7,841 nucleotides of DNA from Brucellaceae bacterium (lineage in GTDB: Bacteria; Pseudomonadota; Alphaproteobacteria; Rhizobiales; Rhizobiaceae). The position numbers and the translations under genes are program-made. Every line of letters begins with the position of its first letter. Position 1 is the first letter of the stretch. The stretch covers positions 1 to 7,841 of the forward strand of contig JAIRVW010000453.1 of assembly GCA_031253705.1 (NCBI GenBank), in the 5' to 3' direction. A model generated the notes under the pieces. It was not told the DNA's origin. It saw only the letters and a program-made list of their open reading frames with translations, and did not search any database. This document shows, piece after piece, positions 1 to 5,342 of this stretch.

Positions 1-425
1 ACCACATCGCTAACCTCGTCAATCGAACCATCGGCATTGGAGGTAAACATCTCCAGCACCAGTTTGGCGCCGCCGCGATTGATAATGTCTTCTGTCTTCA
101 TCACATGGCGATGCATCGGCGACAGCTGGTTTTCCCGCGAGATCATGATCTTCTCGGCATAGAGCATGCCGGTGCCTTTTTTCAGGTCTTCGGCCTGTCC
201 GTTGCGCACGGTAAACAGACACAGCCCCAGATCATGAAAACGCCCCTGCCCGTAATCAGTAATATCCCAGCCGAGGCGCGCATTCCGGATCGCCGCACTG
301 TCATCTTTGACGCGTGTATGCATCTCCTCCGGCGACCAGTAAGCAAAAGGCGGCATCACAAACCCGAATGACCGGATAAAGCGGTCACTCTCGCGGATAA
401 TCTCATTAATTTCCGAGCGTTTCAT
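1..425 (-). CDS. D-lyxose ketol-isomerase (partial, C-terminus beyond left edge)
   Basis: A frame open from ATG at 425-423 to the left edge gives the first 141 residues of a D-lyxose isomerase, a cupin-fold metalloenzyme that interconverts D-lyxose and D-xylulose and often also D-mannose and D-fructose. The N-terminus, starting MKRSEINEIIRESDRFIRSF with PPFAYWSP near residues 25-32, is characteristic of this family. The sequence MHRHVMKTED at 104-113 supplies the cupin metal ligands: H105, H107 and E112 have the His-x-His-x4-Glu spacing of the E. coli-type enzymes. The last histidine ligand would lie outside the window; the family is about 227 residues, so roughly 85 are missing. A strong ribosome binding site, GGAGGAA (minus strand, 433-439), sits 7 bases before the ATG. 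The gene diverges from gbcA and probably belongs to a sugar catabolic operon continuing to the left. Family is clear from sequence; true substrate preference is inferred. Confidence 0.88.
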   Translation of the reverse strand, partial: MKRSEINEIIRESDRFIRSFGFVMPPFAYWSPEEMHTRVKDDSAAIRNARLGWDITDYGQGRFHDLGLCLFTVRNGQAEDLKKGTGMLYAEKIMISRENQLSPMHRHVMKTEDIINRGGAKLVLEMFTSNADGSIDEVSDV

Positions 426-432
426 AAATGCG

Positions 433-439
433 TTCCTCC
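433..439 (-). promoter_or_regulatory. Shine-Dalgarno site of the lyxose isomerase gene
   Basis: GGAGGAA on the minus strand lies 7 bases upstream of the ATG at 425-423. It is close to a perfect match to the 16S rRNA tail and fixes the start. Confidence 0.75.
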
Positions 440-532
440 GCCTCTGATCTGTTGGCTGCGCTTCTTCCTGAGATAACAGAAAAGCACGGCTGCACGCGAC
501 TGAACAGGCTTTATTTGTGCGACGCTTTGGCG

Positions 533-571
533 TGTCGTCTTTATGCGAAGCGCATGTCGTTTTCGTATGCG
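533..571 (+). repeat. Imperfect direct repeat, 22-base period
   Basis: TGTCGTCTTTATGCG (533-547) recurs as TGTCGTTTTCGTATGCG (555-571), the second copy being two bases longer in the middle. The starts are 22 bases apart, about two turns of the helix, so a protein binding both would meet the same face. The dyad ATGCGAAGCGCAT (543-555) bridges the two copies. This is compatible with a tandem operator but is not proof of one. Confidence 0.45.
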
Positions 572-583
572 CACCGCTGATAT

Positions 584-596
584 TTCAATGGTTGAA
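584..596. repeat. Perfect dyad TTCAA-N3-TTGAA
   Basis: TTCAATGGTTGAA is a perfect 5+3+5 inverted repeat in the divergent promoter region. It fits the loose T-N11-A rule of LysR-type regulator boxes. With no regulator gene in the window this remains a guess; such short AT-rich dyads also occur by chance. Confidence 0.35.
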
Positions 597-678
597 TGAG
601 CGTAATCAGAGCAGTTTTGAGAGAAATATTCTGAGACTTAACACAAACCAGACCCATACGGGATCAGACGCAGCGGCA

Positions 679-707
679 TGTCGCTCACAAGCTATAGCAA
701 AGCGACA
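679..707. repeat. Inverted repeat TGTCGCT...AGCGACA upstream of gbcA
   Basis: TGTCGCT (679-685) and AGCGACA (701-707) are perfect 7-base inverted arms with a 15-base centre that itself contains the palindrome GCTATAGC (691-698). The element ends 59 bases before the gbcA start. It could be an operator or, if transcribed, a leader hairpin. The TGTCG core recurs at 533-537 and 555-559 in the same intergenic region. Confidence 0.4.
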
Positions 708-766
708 GTAAAGTCCGGAATAAGCCGTCTGGCACCCCCGATGAACAACGCTATGCGAGGCATATC

Positions 767-2011
767 ATGGACGTCCGCAATCAAATGCTGAGTGACTTGT
801 TGGGGCGCGACCCGAATTTCAGTCTCGGACAGAAATTCTATACCGATCCTGACTATTACAAACTGGATCTTGAACATATCTGGTATCGCGAATGGATTTT
901 CGTTGGCCATGATTGTGAATTGCCGAAAGCCGGCAGCTATATCACTGTGCAGATCGGTGATTATCCGGTGATTGTTGTGCGCGACAGTCAGGGCGGCATC
1001 CGTGCCTTTCACAACACCTGCCGACACCGCGGCTCCCGCATCTGCACCGCAGAAAAAGGCACCACGGCGCGTCTCGTCTGCCCTTATCACCAGTGGACTT
1101 ATGATCTGGACGGCAAACTGCTTTTTGCCCGTCAGGTCGGCCCTGATTTCAACCCTGCTGATTTCGGTCTGAAAACAGTGCATTGTGAAACCGTCGCCGG
1201 TTACATCTATATCTGCGTCGCTGATGAAGCGCCGGATTTCGGTGCCTTCAGCGCAATGGTTGAGCCATATCTGGCACCGCATCAGATTAAAGATGCAAAA
1301 GTGGCTTTCGAAAGCACCATTATTGAAAAAGGCAACTGGAAGCTGGTCTGGGAAAATAACCGCGAATGCTATCATTGCGCGGGCAACCATCCGGAACTGT
1401 GCCGCACCTATCCTGAAGCCCCGAGCGCAACCGGCGTACAGGGCATGCTGGATGATGCGGAAACCAACCAGCTCTGGCAGCGCTGTGAAGATACCGGCCT
1501 GCCTGCCAAATTCAACATGTCGGAAAGCGGCCAGTATCGTATTGCCCGCATTCCGCTGCTGCGCGATGCAGAGAGTTATACAATGTCGGGGAAGCCTGCG
1601 GTTGCCAAGGGCTTAAGCCCTGAGGTGAAGGCTTCCAAAATCGGTGCGATGCTGCTGTTCAACTATCCGTCCACATGGAACCATGTGATGATCGATCACG
1701 CGATCTCCTTCCGCGTGCTGCCGATCAGCGCTGAGGAAACCATGGTCACCACCAAATGGATGGTCAACAAGGATGCCGTTGAAGGCGTTGATTATAATCT
1801 CGAAGAACTGACCCATGTCTGGATTGAGACCAATGATCAGGATCGCCGGATTGTGGAAGAAAACGCCAGAGGCATCCGCTCACCGGCCTATCAGCCTGGC
1901 CCTTACTCCGTAGAACATGAAGGCGGCGTGATGCAGTTCCTTGAATGGTACGGCAATTTCATCACTCCGCGCCTGAAAGGTGAAGTCGCGAAGCTCAGCC
2001 GCGTCGCCTGA
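767..2011 (+). CDS. gbcA: Rieske non-heme iron oxygenase, glycine-betaine demethylase type (oxygenase subunit)
   Basis: The 414-residue product is the terminal oxygenase of a two-component Rieske system. It is expected to remove a methyl group oxidatively from glycine betaine, giving dimethylglycine and formaldehyde in the cytoplasm. The Rieske motif is C85-R-H87, 17 residues, C105-P-Y-H108, followed by QWTYDLDG. The mononuclear iron site is in NNRECYHCAGNHPEL (197-211), with H203 and H208 plus an aspartate in NDQDR (356-360). E200 stands where ring-hydroxylating enzymes have the bridging aspartate; glutamate here is typical of oxygenases acting on quaternary amines, such as carnitine CntA. 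From recall, long stretches match Pseudomonas GbcA, including AFHN.CRHRGSR, ETMVTTKW, KDAVEGVDY and AYQPGPYS. GAGG (757-760) lies 6 bases before the ATG. The reductase follows 94 bases later. Stachydrine (proline betaine) demethylase is the main alternative, since close relatives differ in substrate. Confidence 0.85.
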   Translation: MDVRNQMLSDLLGRDPNFSLGQKFYTDPDYYKLDLEHIWYREWIFVGHDCELPKAGSYITVQIGDYPVIVVRDSQGGIRAFHNTCRHRGSRICTAEKGTTARLVCPYHQWTYDLDGKLLFARQVGPDFNPADFGLKTVHCETVAGYIYICVADEAPDFGAFSAMVEPYLAPHQIKDAKVAFESTIIEKGNWKLVWENNRECYHCAGNHPELCRTYPEAPSATGVQGMLDDAETNQLWQRCEDTGLPAKFNMSESGQYRIARIPLLRDAESYTMSGKPAVAKGLSPEVKASKIGAMLLFNYPSTWNHVMIDHAISFRVLPISAEETMVTTKWMVNKDAVEGVDYNLEELTHVWIETNDQDRRIVEENARGIRSPAYQPGPYSVEHEGGVMQFLEWYGNFITPRLKGEVAKLSRVA

Positions 2012-2020
2012 ACAAAATAG

Positions 2021-2060
2021 CGGTTTTCCGGAGTGCCGCCGCATTCCGGAAAACCGGAAT
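2021..2060 (+). repeat. Nested inverted repeats in the gbcA-gbcB gap
   Basis: Two alternative hairpins share sequence. The long one pairs CGGTTTTCCGGA (2021-2032) with TCCGGAAAACCG (2045-2056), 12 perfect pairs around a 12-base loop. The short one pairs ATTCCGG (2043-2049) with CCGGAAT (2054-2060) around an AAAA loop. They cannot form together. No T-run follows on the plus strand (next bases AAAACAATTC), so neither is a standard terminator for gbcA. The likeliest role is transcript stability or adjusting the oxygenase/reductase ratio. The core also resembles small palindromic repeats scattered in Rhizobiales intergenic DNA, so it may be a repeat remnant. Confidence 0.65.
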
Positions 2061-2105
2061 AAAACAATTCAGCATGAATGCCTCCTCAAGCAGAGAGCAG
2101 CACCT

Positions 2106-3188
2106 ATGAAATATCTTGATGAAATGCTGCCGTGGAACGACAGGCTTCAGGTTCTGGAATGTGATGCGGCGATTGAAGAAGCGCCGGACGTGATGACTTT
2201 CTCGTTCCGCACGCCGGAGAATAATAACTGGTTCCGCTATATGCCGGGTCAGTTCATCACCATTGAAATACCGGCCGCACCGGAGCCGGTCATGCGCACT
2301 TATACGCTGTCCTCCACACCGTCGCGCCCTTATTCGGTCTCCATCACCATCAAGGCTCAGGCAGGCAGTATCGGCACCCGCTGGATGCTGGATAATATGC
2401 GTCCCGGTATGCAGCTCAAAGCTTTCGGACCTGCGGGTGATTTCTCGCTGGTTTCACATCCGGGCAAGAAATATCTCTTTATTTCAGCCGGTTCCGGCAT
2501 CACCCCGATGATGTCGATGACGCGCTTTCTCTATGATACGCAGCCCGACAGCGATGTCGTGTTTCTCAATTGCGCACGCTCACCGGATGAGATCATCTTC
2601 CGTAAAGAGCTGGAACTGCTGGCCAGCCGCATGGATAGTCTGCGCCTCCAGCTGGTGGTTGAGCGCTCCATCGCCCGCAATGTCTGGAGCGGTGTTCACG
2701 GTCGCATCAGTCACAGTATTATTGATATTTCCGCACCGGATTTCCGCGATCGCACCGTCTTTTGTTGCGGGCCTGAGCCTTTCATGCGGGCTGTGCGTGA
2801 AATGCTGGAAGCCAACGGCTTCAATATGGACAATTATCATCAGGAGAGCTTTCAGCCCGCCTCTGAAGCGCCTGCCATACCGGTACCCGCCGCGCTTGAA
2901 GCATCCGCAACGGATGCGGATACAGAGGCGCCGAGCGTTATCTTCACCCTGTCCGGCATGGAAGTACAGTGCAGCCCGACAGATACGGTATTGCTGGCCG
3001 CACGTAACGGCGGCCTGAAAATACCAAGCGCCTGCGAATTCGGCGTCTGCGGCACCTGTAAGGTCAAATGCCTGAGCGGCGAAACCACGATGAACCATAA
3101 TGGCGGCATTCGTGATGATGAAATTGAAGAAGGCTATATTCTCGCCTGCTGTTCGCATCCGCTCGGCCGTGTGGAGATTGAGGCGTAA
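2106..3188 (+). CDS. gbcB: Glycine-betaine demethylase reductase subunit (FNR-like flavin domain plus 2Fe-2S ferredoxin)
   Basis: The 360-residue product passes electrons from NAD(P)H to the GbcA-type oxygenase. Domain order is flavin-binding, then pyridine-nucleotide-binding, then C-terminal plant-type ferredoxin. Visible motifs are R64-T-Y66-T-L-S69 for flavin, SAGSGITPMMSM (127-138) and FCCGPEPFM (219-227) for the nucleotide domain, and cluster ligands C310, C315, C318 and C348 (C-x4-C-x2-C-x29-C). A linker rich in Ala, Pro and Glu (about 250-276) joins the two halves. MNHNGGIRDDEIEEGYILACCS (329-350) closely matches my recollection of Pseudomonas GbcB. The frame stays open upstream to an ATG at 1980 inside gbcA, but that extension runs through the intergenic hairpin and looks non-coding. 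ATG 2106 with a weak GAGAG (2093-2097) 8 bases upstream gives the expected length. It pairs with gbcA immediately upstream. Confidence 0.85.
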   Translation: MKYLDEMLPWNDRLQVLECDAAIEEAPDVMTFSFRTPENNNWFRYMPGQFITIEIPAAPEPVMRTYTLSSTPSRPYSVSITIKAQAGSIGTRWMLDNMRPGMQLKAFGPAGDFSLVSHPGKKYLFISAGSGITPMMSMTRFLYDTQPDSDVVFLNCARSPDEIIFRKELELLASRMDSLRLQLVVERSIARNVWSGVHGRISHSIIDISAPDFRDRTVFCCGPEPFMRAVREMLEANGFNMDNYHQESFQPASEAPAIPVPAALEASATDADTEAPSVIFTLSGMEVQCSPTDTVLLAARNGGLKIPSACEFGVCGTCKVKCLSGETTMNHNGGIRDDEIEEGYILACCSHPLGRVEIEA

Positions 3189-3210
3189 ACGCTCAGGGCT
3201 TGACCTTTTA

Positions 3211-3261
3211 CTGCTCTTTCGTCACTGATCGAAGTCAGAAATGAGAGCGACGGGAGAGCAG
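3211..3261 (+). promoter_or_regulatory. Hairpin covering the pncA ribosome binding site
   Basis: CTGCTCTTTCGTC (3211-3223) can pair along its whole length with GACGGGAGAGCAG (3249-3261): 13 consecutive pairs, two of them G-U. The right arm contains the GGGAG Shine-Dalgarno (3252-3256) and ends one base before the pncA ATG. Inside the loop ACTGAT...GTCAG adds a second small stem (3225-3229 with 3234-3238) closed by CGAA. On a transcript reading through from gbcB this would hide the ribosome binding site. A CTTGAC hexamer (3199-3204) might be a -35 element for a pncA promoter, but no good -10 follows. Confidence 0.5.
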
Positions 3262-3262
3262 C

Positions 3263-3877
3263 ATGACGAAACGCGATCAAAATACAAATGCGTTTATCGT
3301 TATCGATATACAGAATGATTTTTGTCCCGGAGGTGCATTGGGCGTCACCGGCGGCGATACAATCATTGCGGGTATCAATCAGGAGATTGCGCTGTTCGAC
3401 CATGTTATCCTGACACAGGACTGGCATCCGGCAGATCATTCCAGCTTTGCGTCTCAGCATGAAGGCCGCGCGCCTTATGAAATGATCACTATGCCGTACG
3501 GTAAACAAACGCTGTGGCCGGATCATTGTGTACAGGGCACACATGGCGCGGAATTCCATAACGACCTGCAATGGACAAAAGCTGAGATGGTTATCCGCAA
3601 AGGCTATCGCAAAGCCATCGACAGCTATTCGGCCTTCTTTGAGAATGATCACATGACCCCGACAGGTCTGGGTGGTTACTTAAAAGAACGCGGCATCAAA
3701 AATATAACACTGGCAGGTCTGGCTACCGATTTCTGTGTGGCCTATTCTGCACTCGATGCCGTGACACAGGGCTTTAATGTCACCGTGCTTCCGGATTTAA
3801 GTCGCGCGATTGATATCGGCGGTTCCCTGCAAACCATGATGAACCAGATGCGCAATGCAGGTGTCAGCTTCCGCTGA
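3263..3877 (+). CDS. pncA: Nicotinamidase (isochorismatase-like hydrolase)
   Basis: The 204-residue product should hydrolyse nicotinamide to nicotinate and ammonia, the entry step of the NAD salvage route that continues through nicotinate phosphoribosyltransferase. The catalytic triad is visible as D15 in VIDIQNDF (13-20), K113 in IRKG (111-114) and C158 in LATDFCV (153-159). Metal ligands fit D53 and H55 in TQDWHP (51-56) and H88 in LWPDHC (84-89). The WPDHCVQGT stretch and the length are typical of bacterial PncA rather than other isochorismatase-like enzymes. GGGAG (3252-3256) lies 6 bases before ATG 3263 and fixes the start. The gene follows gbcB by 74 bases without a terminator and is itself followed by a strong one, so it may close the gbcAB transcript. 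A metabolic link to betaine demethylation is not obvious beyond NAD(P)H demand; this may be mere neighbourhood. Confidence 0.92.
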   Translation: MTKRDQNTNAFIVIDIQNDFCPGGALGVTGGDTIIAGINQEIALFDHVILTQDWHPADHSSFASQHEGRAPYEMITMPYGKQTLWPDHCVQGTHGAEFHNDLQWTKAEMVIRKGYRKAIDSYSAFFENDHMTPTGLGGYLKERGIKNITLAGLATDFCVAYSALDAVTQGFNVTVLPDLSRAIDIGGSLQTMMNQMRNAGVSFR

Positions 3878-3905
3878 CATAAACACTATACAGACACGAC
3901 AATGG

Positions 3906-3933
3906 AAGGCAGCGCTCGACGGCTGCCTTTTTT
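3906..3933 (+). terminator. Rho-independent terminator after pncA
   Basis: AAGGCAGC (3906-3913) pairs perfectly with GCTGCCTT (3922-3929) around an 8-base loop, ending in a run of six T (3928-3933). It starts 29 bases after the pncA stop and separates pncA from the next gene. It also shows that an ATG at 3902 in frame with the next gene is not its real start. Confidence 0.88.
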
Positions 3934-3982
3934 GCTTTATATAAGCCCTTCCCTCTTATTATCCGGATCAGAAAGCCTCACC

Positions 3983-5164
3983 GTGATTGAGAAAAAAGAC
4001 GTTGTAATTATCGGTGCCGGTGCTGCCGGAATGATGTGCGCAATCCGCGCGGGTCAGCGGGGACGCTCGGTCGTCCTCATTGATCATGCAAAATCTGCGG
4101 GTGACAAGATCCGTATTTCCGGTGGCGGACGCTGCAATTTCACCAATATCCATGCCAGCGCCAAAAACTACCTGTCCGCCAATCCGCATTTCTGCAAATC
4201 CGCTTTGGCACGGTTCACACCGCAGGATTTCATCGCCATGGTCGATCAGTACGGCATCAGCTGGCATGAAAAAACCTTAGGGCAACTGTTCTGCGATCAC
4301 AGCGCCAAAGACATTATCAATATGCTGCGCACCGAAATGCAGCAGGCCAATGTGCGACTTGATCTCAACACGACGATTTCAGATATCGGCAAGACCGCAG
4401 ATGGTTTTGCGATCACAACAAGTTACGGCAAAATCGAAGCGCAGTCGCTGGTAATTGCCACCGGCGGCAAATCCATTCCTAAAATGGGTGCAACCGGCTT
4501 CGCCTATCAGGTTGCAACCCAGTTCGGCCATAGCCTGATCGAAACCCGTCCCGGCCTCGTACCGCTGACACTGGAACCCAACCTGCTGGAGCAAATCAGC
4601 CCGCTGTCGGGAATCGCAGTCGATGCCGAGTTGCGTCATGGCAAAACCCGATTCCGCGAAGCACTGCTTTTCACCCTTCGCGGCATGAGCGGCCCTGCGA
4701 TTCTGCAGATTTCATCCTATTGGCGGGAGGGTGATGAGGTCATTTTGACCATTGAGCCGGACTTTGACTTCCTCACATTGTTAAAAAATGCACGAAAAAC
4801 GAACGGAAAACAGTCTGTCCAGACAGTTCTTGCAGAGAAACTACCCCGCCGCTTAGCTCAGTTTTTCACGGAAAAGACACAATTGAACAAGCCGTTGGCT
4901 GATTTGTCTGACAAGATCTTAACAAATCTGGTCGCCGCAATTCAGGACTGGCATATCAAACCTGCCGGTTCCGAAGGCTACCGCACAGCAGAGGTGACAC
5001 TCGGCGGCGTCAGCACCAGTGAACTCGACTCAAAGACAATGGAGTCGAAAAAAGTGCAAGGTCTTTATTTCATTGGAGAATGCGTGGATGTGACCGGCTG
5101 GCTCGGCGGTTACAACTTCCAGTGGGCATGGGCATCCGGCCACAGCGCGGGTCAGACAGCATAA
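3983..5164 (+). CDS. HI0933/YhiN family (BaiN-like) NAD(P)/FAD-dependent oxidoreductase
   Basis: The product is a 393-residue soluble flavoprotein of the HI0933 family, widespread and mostly of unknown physiological substrate. The N-terminal Rossmann FAD motif is GAGAAG (11-16) with the acidic strand end at D34. The family signature SGGGRCNFTN is at 46-55, ATGG at 159-162, and the C-terminal FAD closure GLYFIGECVDVTGWLGGYN occupies 360-378, followed by FQWAWASG. Length and motif order match full-length members. I chose GTG 3983 because the longer frame from ATG 3902 begins inside the pncA terminator and adds residues the family lacks. Only a weak GAAAG (3971-3975) precedes it. A TATTAT hexamer at 3957-3962 could be a -10 element, which would give a very short leader. 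It appears monocistronic. Named relatives include BaiN and RdsA, but no specific reaction can be assigned here. Confidence 0.85.
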   Translation: MIEKKDVVIIGAGAAGMMCAIRAGQRGRSVVLIDHAKSAGDKIRISGGGRCNFTNIHASAKNYLSANPHFCKSALARFTPQDFIAMVDQYGISWHEKTLGQLFCDHSAKDIINMLRTEMQQANVRLDLNTTISDIGKTADGFAITTSYGKIEAQSLVIATGGKSIPKMGATGFAYQVATQFGHSLIETRPGLVPLTLEPNLLEQISPLSGIAVDAELRHGKTRFREALLFTLRGMSGPAILQISSYWREGDEVILTIEPDFDFLTLLKNARKTNGKQSVQTVLAEKLPRRLAQFFTEKTQLNKPLADLSDKILTNLVAAIQDWHIKPAGSEGYRTAEVTLGGVSTSELDSKTMESKKVQGLYFIGECVDVTGWLGGYNFQWAWASGHSAGQTA

Positions 5165-5278
5165 TATTACCGTGAGAAATCACACATTTTCGTGAGTGTC
5201 GCGCACCATACATTATGGCGGAAAAGTGTCAACGCGTTCACATTTACTTCAAGTCGATAAGAACTTGCTGTTGCATTT

Positions 5279-5308
5279 TTGTGACAGACAATTTGAGGGG
5301 CATATCAT
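5279..5308 (+). promoter_or_regulatory. Candidate sigma-70-type promoter of the omp31-like gene
   Basis: TTGTGA (5279-5284) and TATCAT (5303-5308) are separated by 18 bases. The -10 differs from TATAAT at one position; the -35 matches TTGACA at four. A transcript would start near 5315 and carry a leader of about 28 bases ending in the strong ribosome binding site. TTGCAT at 5271-5276 is a competing -35 candidate but lacks a well-spaced -10. Confidence 0.4.
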
Positions 5309-5328
5309 ATGTTTCTAACGAAACCTAA

Positions 5329-5334
5329 AAGGAG
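5329..5334 (+). promoter_or_regulatory. Shine-Dalgarno site of the omp31-like gene
   Basis: AAGGAG lies 8 bases before the ATG at 5343. It is a consensus site suited to a highly translated outer-membrane protein. Confidence 0.8.
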
Positions 5335-5342
5335 TTCATCAA

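Larger units (their letters stand above)
426..766. promoter_or_regulatory. Divergent intergenic regulatory region
   Basis: This 341-base gap separates two divergently read genes and must hold both promoters. I see no convincing coding frame; a 64-codon frame at 517-711 has no ribosome binding site and no recognisable protein. Visible structure includes an imperfect direct repeat (533-547 and 555-571), the dyad ATGCG-AAG-CGCAT (543-555), the dyad TTCAA-TGG-TTGAA (584-596), the palindrome GCTATAGC (691-698) and a TGTCGCT/AGCGACA inverted repeat (679-707). No -35/-10 pair stands out on either strand. The dyads suggest binding of at least one regulator, but none can be named from sequence. Confidence 0.6.
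5165..5342. promoter_or_regulatory. Intergenic region upstream of the omp31-like gene
   Basis: No gene is seen in these 178 bases. Visible elements are a repeated CGTGAG (5171-5176 and 5191-5196), the dyad CCATA-CAT-TATGG (5206-5218), and the palindrome AACGCGTT (5231-5238). None is a clear terminator for the flavoprotein gene, as no T-run follows. The long AT-rich leader is in keeping with a regulated, strongly expressed outer-membrane protein gene. Confidence 0.45.

Noticed and set aside
105..371. Plus-strand frame of 88 codons opposite the lyxose isomerase
   Set aside because: It is antisense to a recognised gene with metal ligands and a strong ribosome binding site, and shows no protein features of its own.
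730..745. Sigma-54-like promoter (TGGCAC) upstream of gbcA
   Set aside because: The -24 half TGGCAC is present but the -12 TTGC element is missing at the required spacing.
692..1390. Open frame of 232 codons on the minus strand opposite gbcA
   Set aside because: It lies entirely antisense to a well-recognised oxygenase gene, has no recognisable protein and no ribosome binding site; it follows from codon bias of the real gene.
1980..2105. Longer N-terminus for gbcB starting inside gbcA
   Set aside because: The extra 42 codons run through the intergenic palindromes and have no counterpart in the reductase family; ATG 2106 gives the normal length.
2074..2109. An 11-residue mini-ORF whose TGA overlaps the gbcB ATG as ATGA
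   Set aside because: The overlap is suggestive of translational coupling, but the only purine-rich site (GGAA, 2056-2059) is 14 bases away and the peptide is not recognisable.
2580..3652. Minus-strand frames opposite gbcB and pncA (192 and 172 codons)
   Set aside because: Both are antisense to genes with intact catalytic motifs and show no family features.
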